This document shows, piece after piece, positions 8,375-17,141 of a DNA stretch of 64,000 nt. Under the pieces are notes generated by a model. That model was not told the origin of the DNA, did no database searches, and was given only the letters and a program-made list of their open reading frames with translations. Numbering within the stretch: position 1 is the first letter of the stretch; the number at the start of each line of letters is the position of its first letter. The DNA comes from Bacillota bacterium (GTDB lineage Bacteria > Bacillota > Clostridia > Oscillospirales > Oscillospiraceae), in the NCBI GenBank assembly GCA_028719885.1, contig JAQYLT010000037.1:1-64000 (forward strand), given 5' to 3'. Position numbers and translations under genes: made by a program.

Positions 8375-8650
8375 AAATTGGTGTTTGTCGAGATGTTACG
8401 TAGGGAACGCATTCATGCGTTCCGAAAGGTTCATGAACCACCTGGGTTCGACAAATCGTAAAACGATGAATTTTGCGTAGGGAATGCATTTATGCATTCC
8501 GCCTCGGTAACGTTTTAATCGGGGTATATTGAATGGATCATTGTTGAAAAAATTGGAACCCGTTACCATCCAACGAACCATGGATGATAATTGACGTTTC
8601 GGAATGGATAAATCCGTTCCCTACGAAACATACTGACAAATTCCAATTTG
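8375..8650. repeat. Dispersed palindromic repeat, copy 3 (composite)
   Basis: Three hairpin units follow one another: GGAACGCATTCATGCGTTCC (near 8406), GGAATGCATTTATGCATTCC (near 8480) and GGAATGGATAAATCCGTTCC (near 8602). The block is bounded by aaattgg and a closing aaattccaattt. It fills the gap between nfo and the FtsW-like gene. Confidence 0.85.
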
Positions 8651-8748
8651 CCTATTTACTCAGCGGCACATCAGAAGTCTTTTTTGACGCGGGGATTTCC
8701 TGTGTCAAGCGATGATCAAGTTCCTTTGAAAGGAGGGACCTCTCGAAG

Positions 8749-10557
8749 ATGACCTTACAATCAATTTTGGATGGAATCATGCAGTTCTTTTCCCAGCTGG
8801 GGCAGCTGCTGGCTCCGGTGGCGCAGTGGCTGGAAAGCTTCCTGTCCGGCATCCCCGCTTCCTTTTCCCAAATGGACGGCACCTACGGGAATTTTTACAT
8901 ATCCCTGATTCGCAGCGCCTGCCCGCTGCTGGCATTTTTGCTGCTGCTGCGCTGTGCCATCCCCCTGCTCACCTTCCGCAGAGAGCCGGAAATCTGGGCC
9001 TGGCTGGTGATGCCCGGAGGGGAACGGGTGCCGGTGACCCACTGGGAAAATGTGATTGGCAGAAGCAAAAGCTGCGATGTGTCCATTGCCCTGTCCACCG
9101 TCTCCCGGAACCACGCAGTGCTCACCCGGTACGACGACGGCAGCTGGACCATCACCGACACCCATTCCAAGGACGGCACCTATGTCAACGGGGAGCGGGT
9201 GAACATCTGTGCCCTCCAGGACGGGGATGTGATCTCCGTGGGTGGGGTGAAGCTGAAGCTGAAAGTCATCACCCGGCAGCAGGAGCAGCTCCAGTCCCAG
9301 CTGCGGACCCGGGGCTCCGGACCCATTGCCGGATTCTTTAACCTGCTGCTGCTCACCGCCTTTCAGGTGCTGGCCATGCTGGGCTTTGCCGCCCACAACG
9401 CGGTGGACAGCTCCGTGCTGGTCCTGGAGGGCTTCGGCGGCATCATTCTGGCCCAGTGGCTTTTGTACTGGTTCTATCTGGCCATTCGCCGCAGCTCCTT
9501 TGAAATGGAGACCCTGGCCTTCTTCCTGTGCACATTGGGCATGATGGCCATTGCCACGGTGGCACCCAAGGAGGCGCTTAAGCAGCTGTTCGCCATGCTG
9601 ATTGGTATCTTTGTCTATCTGATGGTGGGCTGGTCATTGCGGAACCTGGAGCTGGCCAAGCGGGTCCGGTATCTGGCGGTGGCGGCGGGCCTGGGCTTTT
9701 TGCTGCTGACGCTGGTCTTCGGCACGGAGCACTACGGTGCGAAATGCTGGGTAGAGGTGGGGGGCCTGTCTCTGCAGCCCTCGGAGCTGAGCAAGGTCTG
9801 CTTTGTGTTCGCCGGTGCCTCCACCATGGACCGGATCATGAACAAGCGGAACCTGATTGCTTTCATCGTCTATTCCGTGCTGATCTGCGGGTGCCTGGCC
9901 ATTATGAATGACTTCGGCACCGCCCTGATCTTCTTCTGCTCCTTCCTCATCATTGCCTATCTGCGCTCCGGCAGCATGGGCACCGTGGCCCTGGCCATCA
10001 CCGCCCTGGTCCTGGCTGGCATCCTGGCCCTGCGGGTGGCCCCCCATGCCCTGAACCGGTTTGCCACCTGGCGGCATATCTGGGAGGACCCCTTTAACAA
10101 GGGCTATCAGCAGGCCCAGTCCCTCATGTGCATTGCCTCCGGCGGCCTGTTCGGCGTGGGAGCGGGCAAGGGCTGGCTGAGAAAGGTCTTTGCCGCGGAT
10201 TCGGACATTGTGTTTGCCACCATTTCCGAGGAATGGGGCTTGCTCCTGGCCATGATGGCGGTGCTGTGCATCTGCGCCTTCGGGTTCTTTGCCATCCGCA
10301 CCGCCCGGGTGGCCCGCAGCAGCTTTTTCAGCATCGGCGCCTGCACCGCTGCGGGCATCCTGCTGATTCAAACCATCCTGAATGTACTGGGCACCGTGGA
10401 CATTCTGCCCTTTACCGGCGTCACCTTCCCCTTTGTCTCCAATGGCGGCACCAGCATGGTGGCCTCCTGGGGCCTGCTGGCCTTTGTGAAAGCATCGGAT
10501 ACCCGGCAGAACGCAAGCTTCGCGGTGAAGCTCAACAGAAAGGCAGGTAAGAAATGA
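8749..10557 (+). CDS. FHA-domain FtsW/RodA/SpoVE-family glycosyltransferase
   Basis: The 602-residue protein joins a short N-terminal membrane segment, an FHA domain (about residues 80-172; GRSKSCDV, SRNHA and DGTYVNG) and a SEDS polymerase domain with about ten membrane helices (about 195-590). SEDS proteins polymerise glycan strands from lipid II. The FHA domain binds phosphothreonine, so control by a Ser/Thr kinase is likely. The start ATG follows AGGAGGG by about 10 bases. Its last four bases overlap the start of a transpeptidase gene, its probable partner. Confidence 0.92.
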   Translation: MTLQSILDGIMQFFSQLGQLLAPVAQWLESFLSGIPASFSQMDGTYGNFYISLIRSACPLLAFLLLLRCAIPLLTFRREPEIWAWLVMPGGERVPVTHWENVIGRSKSCDVSIALSTVSRNHAVLTRYDDGSWTITDTHSKDGTYVNGERVNICALQDGDVISVGGVKLKLKVITRQQEQLQSQLRTRGSGPIAGFFNLLLLTAFQVLAMLGFAAHNAVDSSVLVLEGFGGIILAQWLLYWFYLAIRRSSFEMETLAFFLCTLGMMAIATVAPKEALKQLFAMLIGIFVYLMVGWSLRNLELAKRVRYLAVAAGLGFLLLTLVFGTEHYGAKCWVEVGGLSLQPSELSKVCFVFAGASTMDRIMNKRNLIAFIVYSVLICGCLAIMNDFGTALIFFCSFLIIAYLRSGSMGTVALAITALVLAGILALRVAPHALNRFATWRHIWEDPFNKGYQQAQSLMCIASGGLFGVGAGKGWLRKVFAADSDIVFATISEEWGLLLAMMAVLCICAFGFFAIRTARVARSSFFSIGACTAAGILLIQTILNVLGTVDILPFTGVTFPFVSNGGTSMVASWGLLAFVKASDTRQNASFAVKLNRKAGKK

Positions 10558-11927
10558 ATCGCGTCACCAAAAGAACCTGGCTGATGGGCCTGTTCCTGGG
10601 CATCCTGCTGGGCGGCTTAGGGTTGTTCTTCTTTGAATATCTCACCCAGGGCCCCACCTGGGTCACCTCTCCCGGGTCGCCCCATGTGTTCAACAACGGC
10701 AACCTGGGCTGTGGCACTGTGGTGGACCGGCGGGGGAATGTGCTGCTGGACCTGACCAACGGGCGGCAGTATTCCTCCGATGTCAACACAAGAAAATCCA
10801 CCCTCCATTGGGTCGGGGACCGCAGCGGCTTCATCAGCGCCGGTGCGGTGGCCAAATATGCCGGCGCCATGGTGGGCTATGACCTGGTGAACGGGGTGTA
10901 TAACGCGGACGGCACCGGCGGTGTGGAGCATTTGACCATCTCCGCCCGGGTGCAGAACGCGGCCCTCACCGGATTGTACGGGCGCAAGGGCACCGTGGCG
11001 GTGTACAATTACAAAACCGGCGAGATTCTCTGCGCCGTCACCTCTCCCACCTACGACCCGGACAATGTGCCGGACATCCAGGGAGATACCACCGGCGCCT
11101 ACACCGGCGTGTACCTGAACCGGTTTTTGCAGTCCTCCTACACGCCGGGCTCCATTTATAAGATCGTCACCTGTGCTGCCGCCCTGGAGGCCGTACCGGG
11201 CATCGAGAGCAAAACCTTTCACTGCTCCGGGGAATATGCCTACGGCAAGGAGAAAATCACCTGCGAGACGGCCCACGGCGACTGCGATTTGAAGCGGGCC
11301 CTGGCGGTTTCCTGCAACTGTGCCTTTGCCCAGGTGGCGGAGCTGGTGGGCAGGAAGAATATGCAGAAATATGTCAGTCAGTTTGGAATCACGGAGAAGC
11401 TCAGCTTTGACGGGGTGACCACCTCCGCCGGAAAGTACGACATTTCCGATACCGGCGCCGCCTCCTTTGCCTGGAGCTGCATCGGCCAGCATTCGGACCT
11501 GATCAATCCCTGCCGGTTTATGACCTTTATGGGCCAGATCGCCGGCGGCGGCACCGCAGCGCTGCCCTACCTGGTGGAACGGGTGGAGAGCGGCGGCGAA
11601 GTTACCTACCAGGCCCAGACAAAATACACCGACCGCATCATGTCGCAGCAGCTGGCGAGTAAAATGGTGAATTATCTGCGAAACAACGTGGAGGTGACCT
11701 ACGGCAGCTGGAAATTCCCGGGGCTCACCGTCTGCGGCAAATCCGGCACCGCCGAATTGGGGGAGGGGCAGATCTCCAACGCCATGTTCGCCGGCTTCTG
11801 CACCGATGAAAAATACCCCCTGGCCTTCATCTGCGTGGTGGAAAACGGCGGCTACGGCGCGGCCACCTGCGTCCCCATTTTGTCCACGGTGCTCAGCGAA
11901 TGCAAAGCCGTGCTGGATGGACAATGA
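10554..11927 (+). CDS. Penicillin-binding transpeptidase (class B-like)
   Basis: The 457-residue protein has one N-terminal membrane helix (about 10-30) and a transpeptidase domain with all three active-site motifs: SIYK (Ser at about 200), SCN (about 252) and KSGT (about 396). It is short for a class B enzyme because the N-terminal dimerisation region is small, like PbpA-type proteins. It cross-links peptidoglycan on the outer face. The ATGA overlap with the FHA-FtsW gene implies translational coupling and a joint polymerase-transpeptidase unit. Confidence 0.93.
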   Translation: MNRVTKRTWLMGLFLGILLGGLGLFFFEYLTQGPTWVTSPGSPHVFNNGNLGCGTVVDRRGNVLLDLTNGRQYSSDVNTRKSTLHWVGDRSGFISAGAVAKYAGAMVGYDLVNGVYNADGTGGVEHLTISARVQNAALTGLYGRKGTVAVYNYKTGEILCAVTSPTYDPDNVPDIQGDTTGAYTGVYLNRFLQSSYTPGSIYKIVTCAAALEAVPGIESKTFHCSGEYAYGKEKITCETAHGDCDLKRALAVSCNCAFAQVAELVGRKNMQKYVSQFGITEKLSFDGVTTSAGKYDISDTGAASFAWSCIGQHSDLINPCRFMTFMGQIAGGGTAALPYLVERVESGGEVTYQAQTKYTDRIMSQQLASKMVNYLRNNVEVTYGSWKFPGLTVCGKSGTAELGEGQISNAMFAGFCTDEKYPLAFICVVENGGYGAATCVPILSTVLSECKAVLDGQ

Positions 11928-11991
11928 GCCTTTGTAGACTCTGCACAAAAATACCAATTTTTCCAAAATGAATATGGTAGTATTTGCCTCG

Positions 11992-12020
11992 TTGACAAAT
12001 GTCCTCCCATGAGATACAAT
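11992..12020 (+). promoter_or_regulatory. Promoter of the liv leader
   Basis: TTGACA (11992-11997) and TACAAT (12015-12020) are exactly 17 bases apart, a near-consensus housekeeping promoter. It starts the leader that carries the small BCAA-rich ORF. No other good promoter is seen between here and livK. Confidence 0.8.
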
Positions 12021-12050
12021 AGGCTCAAATTCAAGGGGAGGTAACCGAAA

Positions 12051-12218
12051 ATGACGACTTGCAAGACTTTCGCAAATCAGTCCTTTTCCTGCGGCGGCAA
12101 CGCTACCGCGGCTTCCTTTGATGCCCGGATTCACAGCCTAGTGGACACTGCCGTTTCTTTGGTAGTGTCCATTTGCGTCATTCTGCTGGATGTACGAGTT
12201 ATTCTGCCAAAAGCGTGA
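12051..12218 (+). CDS. Putative branched-chain amino-acid leader peptide
   Basis: A 55-codon ORF follows AAGGGGAGGT with good spacing and starts with ATG. Residues 30-52 hold 15 Val, Leu or Ile among 23, including the run SLVVSICVILL, which recalls the ilv leader peptides of enterobacteria. Its stop codon lies 27 bases before the terminator that precedes livK. A hairpin (12142-12152 with 12161-12171) lies inside the ORF. The likely role is to couple translation at these codons to termination. A free-standing small hydrophobic protein is the alternative. Confidence 0.65.
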   Translation: MTTCKTFANQSFSCGGNATAASFDARIHSLVDTAVSLVVSICVILLDVRVILPKA

Positions 12219-12280
12219 CCGGGATTTCAAATCTGTATGAAAGAACGGTTACGGCGTAAATCCACCGTAGCCGCTTTTTT
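12214..12280 (+). promoter_or_regulatory. Attenuator with competing antiterminator, liv operon
   Basis: The terminator is CGGTTACGG (12246-12254) with CCGTAGCCG (12265-12273), followed by CTTTTTT. The competing pairing joins CGTGACCG (12214-12221), which contains the leader stop codon, to CGGTTACG (12246-12253) over eight pairs. A ribosome stalled at the Val/Leu/Ile codons upstream would leave 12214-12221 free and favour antitermination; one that reaches the stop codon would cover it. The pairings are read from the sequence; the mechanism is inferred. Confidence 0.65.
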
Positions 12281-12337
12281 GTAGGAAGCATCGGGTCAGC
12301 CCCGGGCTTTCAGTAATCAACAAAGGAGAAACGAAAA

Positions 12338-13480
12338 ATGAAAAAGTTACTCGCATTGGTTCTGACCCTCGCGATGGTCGCCGCCATGTTCACCATGGCC
12401 GCATCCGCTGAAGAGCCCATTACCATTACCGTTGGTATGATGGGTCCCGAAACCGGCCCCTACGCCATTTATGGAAATGGCGCTGCTTATGGCGCTATGG
12501 TTGCTGTTGACGAGATCAATGCCGCCGGCGGCAAGTATCAGTTTGTGTTCCTGCACGAAGATGACCAGGGCGACCCCGAGCTGGCCAAGAACGCTTACAA
12601 CACCATGATGGACCAGGGCATGCAGATCGTTCTGGGCGCTGTTACCTCCGGCGCTTGCATGGCCGTTGCTGAGATCGGCAACGAGGAGCGCGTCTTCTGC
12701 CTGACTCCCTCCGCTTCCAACGACCTGGTTCCTGAGTCCGGCGACCAGATCTTCCAGATCTGCTTCACCGACAGCAACCAGGGTGTCGCCTCTGCCAAGT
12801 GGGTTGCCGAGAACCGCCCCGAGGCCAAGGTCGGCATCATCTACAACAACGCACAGGACTACTCCATGGGCATCTACACCGCTTTCAAGACCACCGCTGC
12901 TGAGCTGGGTGTCAATGTGGTTGCCGAGTCCGCTTTCTCCGATGACACCGCCGCCGATTTCTCCGTTCAGGTTGCTGCCATGAAGGATGCCGGTGTTGAC
13001 TTCGTCTTCCTGCCCATCTACTACACCCCCGCTGTTGGCATTATGACTCAGGCTGCCAGCGCTTCCTACGCTCCCGAGTACTTCGGCGTGGACGGTATGG
13101 ACGGCGTTCTGGGTGTTGAGGGCCTGAATGTGGATCTGGTCCAGGGCGTCAAGATGCTGACCGCCTTCGACGCCACCTCCACCGCCCCCGGCGTTGCCGA
13201 GTTCGTGGCCGCTTTCGGCGAGAAGTTCGATGCTTCCTCCATGAACCAGTTCTCCGCTGACGCTTACGACGGCATGTATGTGCTGCTGGAGGCTCTGACC
13301 AAGGCCGACGTCACCGCCGATGACACCGCGGAAGACATCTGCGAGAAGCTGGTTGCTGTGATGCCCGAGCTGACCTACTCCGGCATTACCGGCGAGATGA
13401 CCTGGGCTGCCGACGGCACCGTTTCCAAGAGCCCCATCGCCGTTGAGATTTCCGGCACCGAGTACGTTTCCGCGAAATAA
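12338..13480 (+). CDS. livK: Branched-chain amino-acid ABC transporter, binding protein
   Basis: The 380-residue protein has a signal peptide ending near residue 24 (AASA) and no lipobox Cys, which is unusual for a Gram-positive binding protein. The body is a periplasmic-binding fold of the Leu/Ile/Val type (VGMMGPETGPYAIYGNG, then INAAGG). It captures the substrate outside the membrane for LivHMGF. The gene favours GCT/GTT/TCC codons more than its neighbours, as highly expressed genes do. The ribosome site is AAAGGAG. Two hairpins separate it from livH, so it is probably made in excess over the permease. Confidence 0.93.
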   Translation: MKKLLALVLTLAMVAAMFTMAASAEEPITITVGMMGPETGPYAIYGNGAAYGAMVAVDEINAAGGKYQFVFLHEDDQGDPELAKNAYNTMMDQGMQIVLGAVTSGACMAVAEIGNEERVFCLTPSASNDLVPESGDQIFQICFTDSNQGVASAKWVAENRPEAKVGIIYNNAQDYSMGIYTAFKTTAAELGVNVVAESAFSDDTAADFSVQVAAMKDAGVDFVFLPIYYTPAVGIMTQAASASYAPEYFGVDGMDGVLGVEGLNVDLVQGVKMLTAFDATSTAPGVAEFVAAFGEKFDASSMNQFSADAYDGMYVLLEALTKADVTADDTAEDICEKLVAVMPELTYSGITGEMTWAADGTVSKSPIAVEISGTEYVSAK

Positions 13481-13494
13481 TGATCCTAGTTTGG

Positions 13495-13562
13495 GGGCTG
13501 CCCTTTTGGGCAGCCCTTTAAGGAAGCACTGATTCACAGGGCTTTAATCAGTGTTTCCTTAA
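13495..13562 (+). terminator. Two tandem hairpins between livK and livH
   Basis: The first is GGGCTGCCC/GGGCAGCCC with loop TTTT and a short T-run (13495-13519). The second pairs 13518-13534 with 13546-13562 (TTAAGGAAGCACTGATT with its near complement). They probably cause partial termination or protect the livK mRNA end, giving more LivK than permease. Confidence 0.75.
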
Positions 13563-13606
13563 GGTGTTTTATACCCCCAAAGAAATATACACAGGAGGTT
13601 TCGGAA

Positions 13607-14491
13607 ATGATTTCCTTTCTTGATCACCTGATCAGCGGTATCAACCTGGGCAGCGTCTACGCTTTGATCGCGTTGGGCTACTCCATGGTGTATGGTATCG
13701 CGAAAATGCTGAACTTTGCCCACGGCGATGTTATTATGATCGGTGCCTACATTTCGTTCTGCACCGGTCACTATCTGGGGCTACCCGCTGTTGTCAGTGT
13801 CCTGCTGTCCGTGGCGGTGTGCACCATCCTGGGCATTGTCATTGAGGGCCTTGCCTATAAGCCGCTGCGCCAGGCCGGGTCCCTGGCGGTGCTGATCACC
13901 GCCATCGGTGTCAGCTATTTTCTGCAAAACGCGGCACAATTGATCTTTGGCCCGAACCCTGTCCAGTTTCCCTCCATTGTGAAAATGGGCAACATCAGCT
14001 TGCTGGACGGGAAGCTGCTGATCAAGAGCATCAGCATTGTCACCATCCTGTGCGGCATCACCATTATGCTGGTTCTCACATGGTTTACCGGTAAAACCAG
14101 AACCGGCAGGGCCATGCGGGCGGTGTCCGAGGATAAGGGCGCCGCGCAGCTCATGGGCATCAATGTCAACCGCACCATCTCCATCACCTTTGCCATCGGC
14201 TCTGCCCTGGCAGCCATCGCCGGTGTGCTGCTGTGCTCCAGCTACCCGACCCTGATGCCCACCACCGGTTCCATGCCCGGCATCAAGGCATTTACCGCGG
14301 CGGTGTTCGGCGGCATCGGCTCCATTCCCGGCGCCATGCTGGGCGGTGTCCTGCTGGGCCTCATCGAAATCTTTGGCAAGGCCTATATCTCCTCCGAGCT
14401 GGGCGATGCCATTGTCTTCGCGGTGCTGATTGTCGTCCTGCTGTTCAAGCCCACCGGCCTGCTGGGTAAGCAGATTCGAGAGAAGGTGTGA
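13607..14491 (+). CDS. livH: Branched-chain amino-acid ABC transporter, permease
   Basis: The 294-residue inner-membrane protein has about eight helices and the LivH family start (HLISGINLGSVYALIALGYS, MVYGIAKMLNFAHGD). The EAA-like loop is near residues 170-205 (GRAMRAVSEDKGAAQLMGIN). It forms the translocation pore with LivM. The ATG follows AGGAGG. Confidence 0.95.
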   Translation: MISFLDHLISGINLGSVYALIALGYSMVYGIAKMLNFAHGDVIMIGAYISFCTGHYLGLPAVVSVLLSVAVCTILGIVIEGLAYKPLRQAGSLAVLITAIGVSYFLQNAAQLIFGPNPVQFPSIVKMGNISLLDGKLLIKSISIVTILCGITIMLVLTWFTGKTRTGRAMRAVSEDKGAAQLMGINVNRTISITFAIGSALAAIAGVLLCSSYPTLMPTTGSMPGIKAFTAAVFGGIGSIPGAMLGGVLLGLIEIFGKAYISSELGDAIVFAVLIVVLLFKPTGLLGKQIREKV

Positions 14492-14495
14492 TCCC

Positions 14496-15539
14496 ATGAA
14501 AAAGAAAACACTCCGATCCTATATTTCCTCCTTTGGCCTTGTGATCGCGGCATATGCGTTTTGCATGTTCTATATGAACAACGGCATGTCCCGCACGCTG
14601 AAAGGACAGCTCATTCCCATCTGCTCCTATGTAGTCATGGCGTTGTCGCTGAACCTGGTGGTCGGCATTTCCGGTGAGCTGAGCCTTGGCCACGCCGGAT
14701 TTATGAGCGTGGGTGCCTTCTCCGGCGTGATCGTCTCCGGCTGGATGCTCAACGGACTGGCCATTGAGTCGGAATCCCTGCGCCTCCTCTGCGCCCTTGT
14801 GGGCGGCGGCCTGTGCGCCGGTGTCGCAGGCTTCCTCATCGGCATCCCTGTTTTGCGCCTGCGGGGCGACTATCTGGCCATTGTCACGCTGGCCTTTGGC
14901 GAAATCATCAAGAGCGTCATCAACTGCGTTTGGGTTTCCGTGGACGGCTCCAAGCTGGCGTTTGCCTTCAACAGCAACAATGTCCCCGGCAAGATTCTGA
15001 TCAACGGACCCCAGGGCGCAGTCAAGGTGGATAAAATCGCCACCTTTACCGGAGGCTTTCTGCTGGTGCTCTTTGCGCTGCTTGTGATTATGAATCTGGT
15101 CCACAGCCATACCGGACGGGCGATTATGGCCAGCCGGGACAACCGCATTGCCGCCGAGTCCGTGGGCATTTCCGTCATGAAGTATAAAACCATTGCCTTT
15201 GTCACCTCCGCGGTGCTGGCAGGTATGGCGGGCGCTCTGTATGGCCTGAGCATCTCTACTTTCGCTCCTTCCAAGTTTGATTTCAACCAGTCCATCAACG
15301 TGCTGGTGTTCATCGTTCTGGGCGGCATCGGCAACCTGGTGGGCGGTATGATCTCCGCCACGGTGCTGACCATTCTGCCTGAAAAGCTGCGGGCATTCAA
15401 CGACTACCGGATGCTGGCCTATGCCGTTGTCCTGATTCTTGTGATGATCGCCACCAACAGCCGCAGTGTGAAGAATTTCGTTTCCAGCCTTACGGCTCCC
15501 CTGAAGAAAGCAAGGAAAGGAGATGCCGAACATGCCTAA
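14496..15539 (+). CDS. livM: Branched-chain amino-acid ABC transporter, permease
   Basis: I chose the ATG at 14496, which follows AGAAGGTG and lies four bases after the livH stop; longer in-frame starts would lie inside livH. The product of 347 residues has about nine membrane helices and the LivM-type motif ELSLGHAGFMSVGAF. The cytoplasmic loop GRAIMASRDNRIAAESVGI contacts the ATPases. It pairs with LivH. Confidence 0.94.
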   Translation: MKKKTLRSYISSFGLVIAAYAFCMFYMNNGMSRTLKGQLIPICSYVVMALSLNLVVGISGELSLGHAGFMSVGAFSGVIVSGWMLNGLAIESESLRLLCALVGGGLCAGVAGFLIGIPVLRLRGDYLAIVTLAFGEIIKSVINCVWVSVDGSKLAFAFNSNNVPGKILINGPQGAVKVDKIATFTGGFLLVLFALLVIMNLVHSHTGRAIMASRDNRIAAESVGISVMKYKTIAFVTSAVLAGMAGALYGLSISTFAPSKFDFNQSINVLVFIVLGGIGNLVGGMISATVLTILPEKLRAFNDYRMLAYAVVLILVMIATNSRSVKNFVSSLTAPLKKARKGDAEHA

Positions 15540-16386
15540 GGTTCCATCTATCAACGAAAGCCCCCTGGTCCCCAAGCCTTCCGGAGCGCTGATTCCGGAG
15601 CGGGATCTGTTGTCCACTCCGGTGCTGGAAACCCACCACCTGGGTATTGACTTTGGCGGCCTGACTGCCGTGGATGATTTTAATTTCACCGTTGGCAAGA
15701 CGGAGATCGCCGGTCTGATCGGCCCCAACGGCGCGGGCAAAACCACCGTGTTTAATCTCCTGACCAAGGTCTATAAGCCCACCCGGGGCACCATCCTGCT
15801 CAACGGCGAGGATACCAGCGGCATGAATACCGTGTCCCTGAACAAGGCAGGCGTGGCAAGAACCTTCCAGAACATCCGCCTGTTTGACAACCTGACGGTG
15901 GAGGACAATGTGAAGCTGGGACTGCACAATGCCAATTCCTATTCCATGGCCACCAGCATTCTCCGGCTTCCCAATTTCTGGAAGCAGGAGCGCCTGGCTC
16001 ATGAGAAAGCGCTGGAGCTGCTGAGCATCTTCGATATGCAGGACATGGCGGGGCTCAAGGCAAGCTCTCTGCCCTATGGTGCCCAGCGCCGTCTGGAGAT
16101 CGTTCGGGCCCTGGCCACGAATCCCCGCCTGCTGCTGCTGGATGAGCCCGCCGCCGGTATGAACCCCTCCGAAACTGCCGAGCTGATGGAAAATATTATG
16201 AAGATTCGGGATACCTTCCAAATTGCGGTGCTGCTGATCGAGCACGATATGAATTTGGTCATGGGCATCTGCGAGGGCATCTGTGTGCTGAACTTTGGCC
16301 GGATCATTGCCAAGGGTACACCCGAGGATATTCAGGCCAACCCCACCGTGGTTGAGGCCTACCTCGGCAGGAAGAAGGGGGACTGA
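15523..16386 (+). CDS. livG: Branched-chain amino-acid ABC transporter, ATPase
   Basis: The 287-residue ATPase has Walker A GPNGAGKTT, signature LPYGAQRRLEI and Walker B LLLLDEPAAGMNP, followed by the LivG-type C-terminal segment. About 35 residues precede the ABC core, more than usual. The ATG at 15532 has a better spaced GGAG and is an alternative start. The gene overlaps the end of livM. Confidence 0.94.
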   Translation: MPNMPKVPSINESPLVPKPSGALIPERDLLSTPVLETHHLGIDFGGLTAVDDFNFTVGKTEIAGLIGPNGAGKTTVFNLLTKVYKPTRGTILLNGEDTSGMNTVSLNKAGVARTFQNIRLFDNLTVEDNVKLGLHNANSYSMATSILRLPNFWKQERLAHEKALELLSIFDMQDMAGLKASSLPYGAQRRLEIVRALATNPRLLLLDEPAAGMNPSETAELMENIMKIRDTFQIAVLLIEHDMNLVMGICEGICVLNFGRIIAKGTPEDIQANPTVVEAYLGRKKGD

Positions 16387-16389
16387 TTT

Positions 16390-17097
16390 ATGTCTCAGAT
16401 TCTGAAAATAGACGACATCAATGTTTTTTATGGCTCCATCCATGCCATCAAGGGCATTTCTCTGGAGGTTAACGAGGGGGAGATCGTCACCCTGATCGGC
16501 GCCAACGGCGCCGGTAAGACCACCACGCTGCATACCGTTTCCGGCTTGCTGCGGCCCCGCAGTGGCTCTATTCAGTTCTGTGGGGAGGACATCACCAGAA
16601 TTCCCGCCCATAAGCTCGTGGAGCGGGGCCTGGCCCACTGCCCTGAGGGAAGACGGATTTTCCTGCAGATGACGGTTCAGGAAAACCTGGATATGGGCGC
16701 CTACATCCGCAGGGACGATTTTTCTGCCAGCCTGGACGAGGTCTATGAGCTGTTTCCCCGGCTGAAAGAGAGAAGAAAGCAGGTGGCTGGCACGCTGTCC
16801 GGCGGCGAGCAGCAAATGCTGGCCATGGGCCGGGCACTGATGAGCAAGCCCAAGCTGCTGATGCTGGACGAGCCTTCCATGGGCCTGGCGCCGATTCTGG
16901 TGGAACAGATTTTCGACATCATCAAGAATCTCCACGCCGTTGGCACCACCATTCTTCTGGTGGAGCAGAATGCCCAGGCCGCGTTGTCTATTGCGGACCG
17001 GGCCTACGTCCTGGAAACCGGCAAAATCACGCTGTCCGGCACCGGCGCGGAGCTTGCCAAGTCCGATGAGGTTCGCAAGGCCTACCTGGGCGGCTGA
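16390..17097 (+). CDS. livF: Branched-chain amino-acid ABC transporter, ATPase
   Basis: The 235-residue ATPase has Walker A GANGAGKTT, signature LSGGEQQ, Walker B LLMLDEPSMGLAP and the switch His region ILLVEQN. It completes the LivKHMGF importer and hydrolyses ATP together with LivG on the inner membrane face. It starts four bases after the livG stop and is the last gene of the operon. Confidence 0.95.
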   Translation: MSQILKIDDINVFYGSIHAIKGISLEVNEGEIVTLIGANGAGKTTTLHTVSGLLRPRSGSIQFCGEDITRIPAHKLVERGLAHCPEGRRIFLQMTVQENLDMGAYIRRDDFSASLDEVYELFPRLKERRKQVAGTLSGGEQQMLAMGRALMSKPKLLMLDEPSMGLAPILVEQIFDIIKNLHAVGTTILLVEQNAQAALSIADRAYVLETGKITLSGTGAELAKSDEVRKAYLGG

Positions 17098-17141
17098 TGC
17101 AAGTTTCTCCCCGGAGCCGCATAAGATGAAATAAAAAACAA

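Noticed and set aside
8375..8650. Regularly spaced palindromes that could suggest a CRISPR array
   Set aside because: The spacing is irregular, the filler between hairpins is itself repeated between loci, and no cas gene is present.
11992..12337. T-box control of the liv operon
   Set aside because: No T-box sequence (such as AGGGTGGAACCGCG) is found; the leader ORF and exclusive stems explain the region better.
14430..14495. A longer N-terminus for LivM starting inside livH
   Set aside because: It would add a Cys/Ser-rich stretch unlike any permease, and the ATG at 14496 has its own ribosome site.
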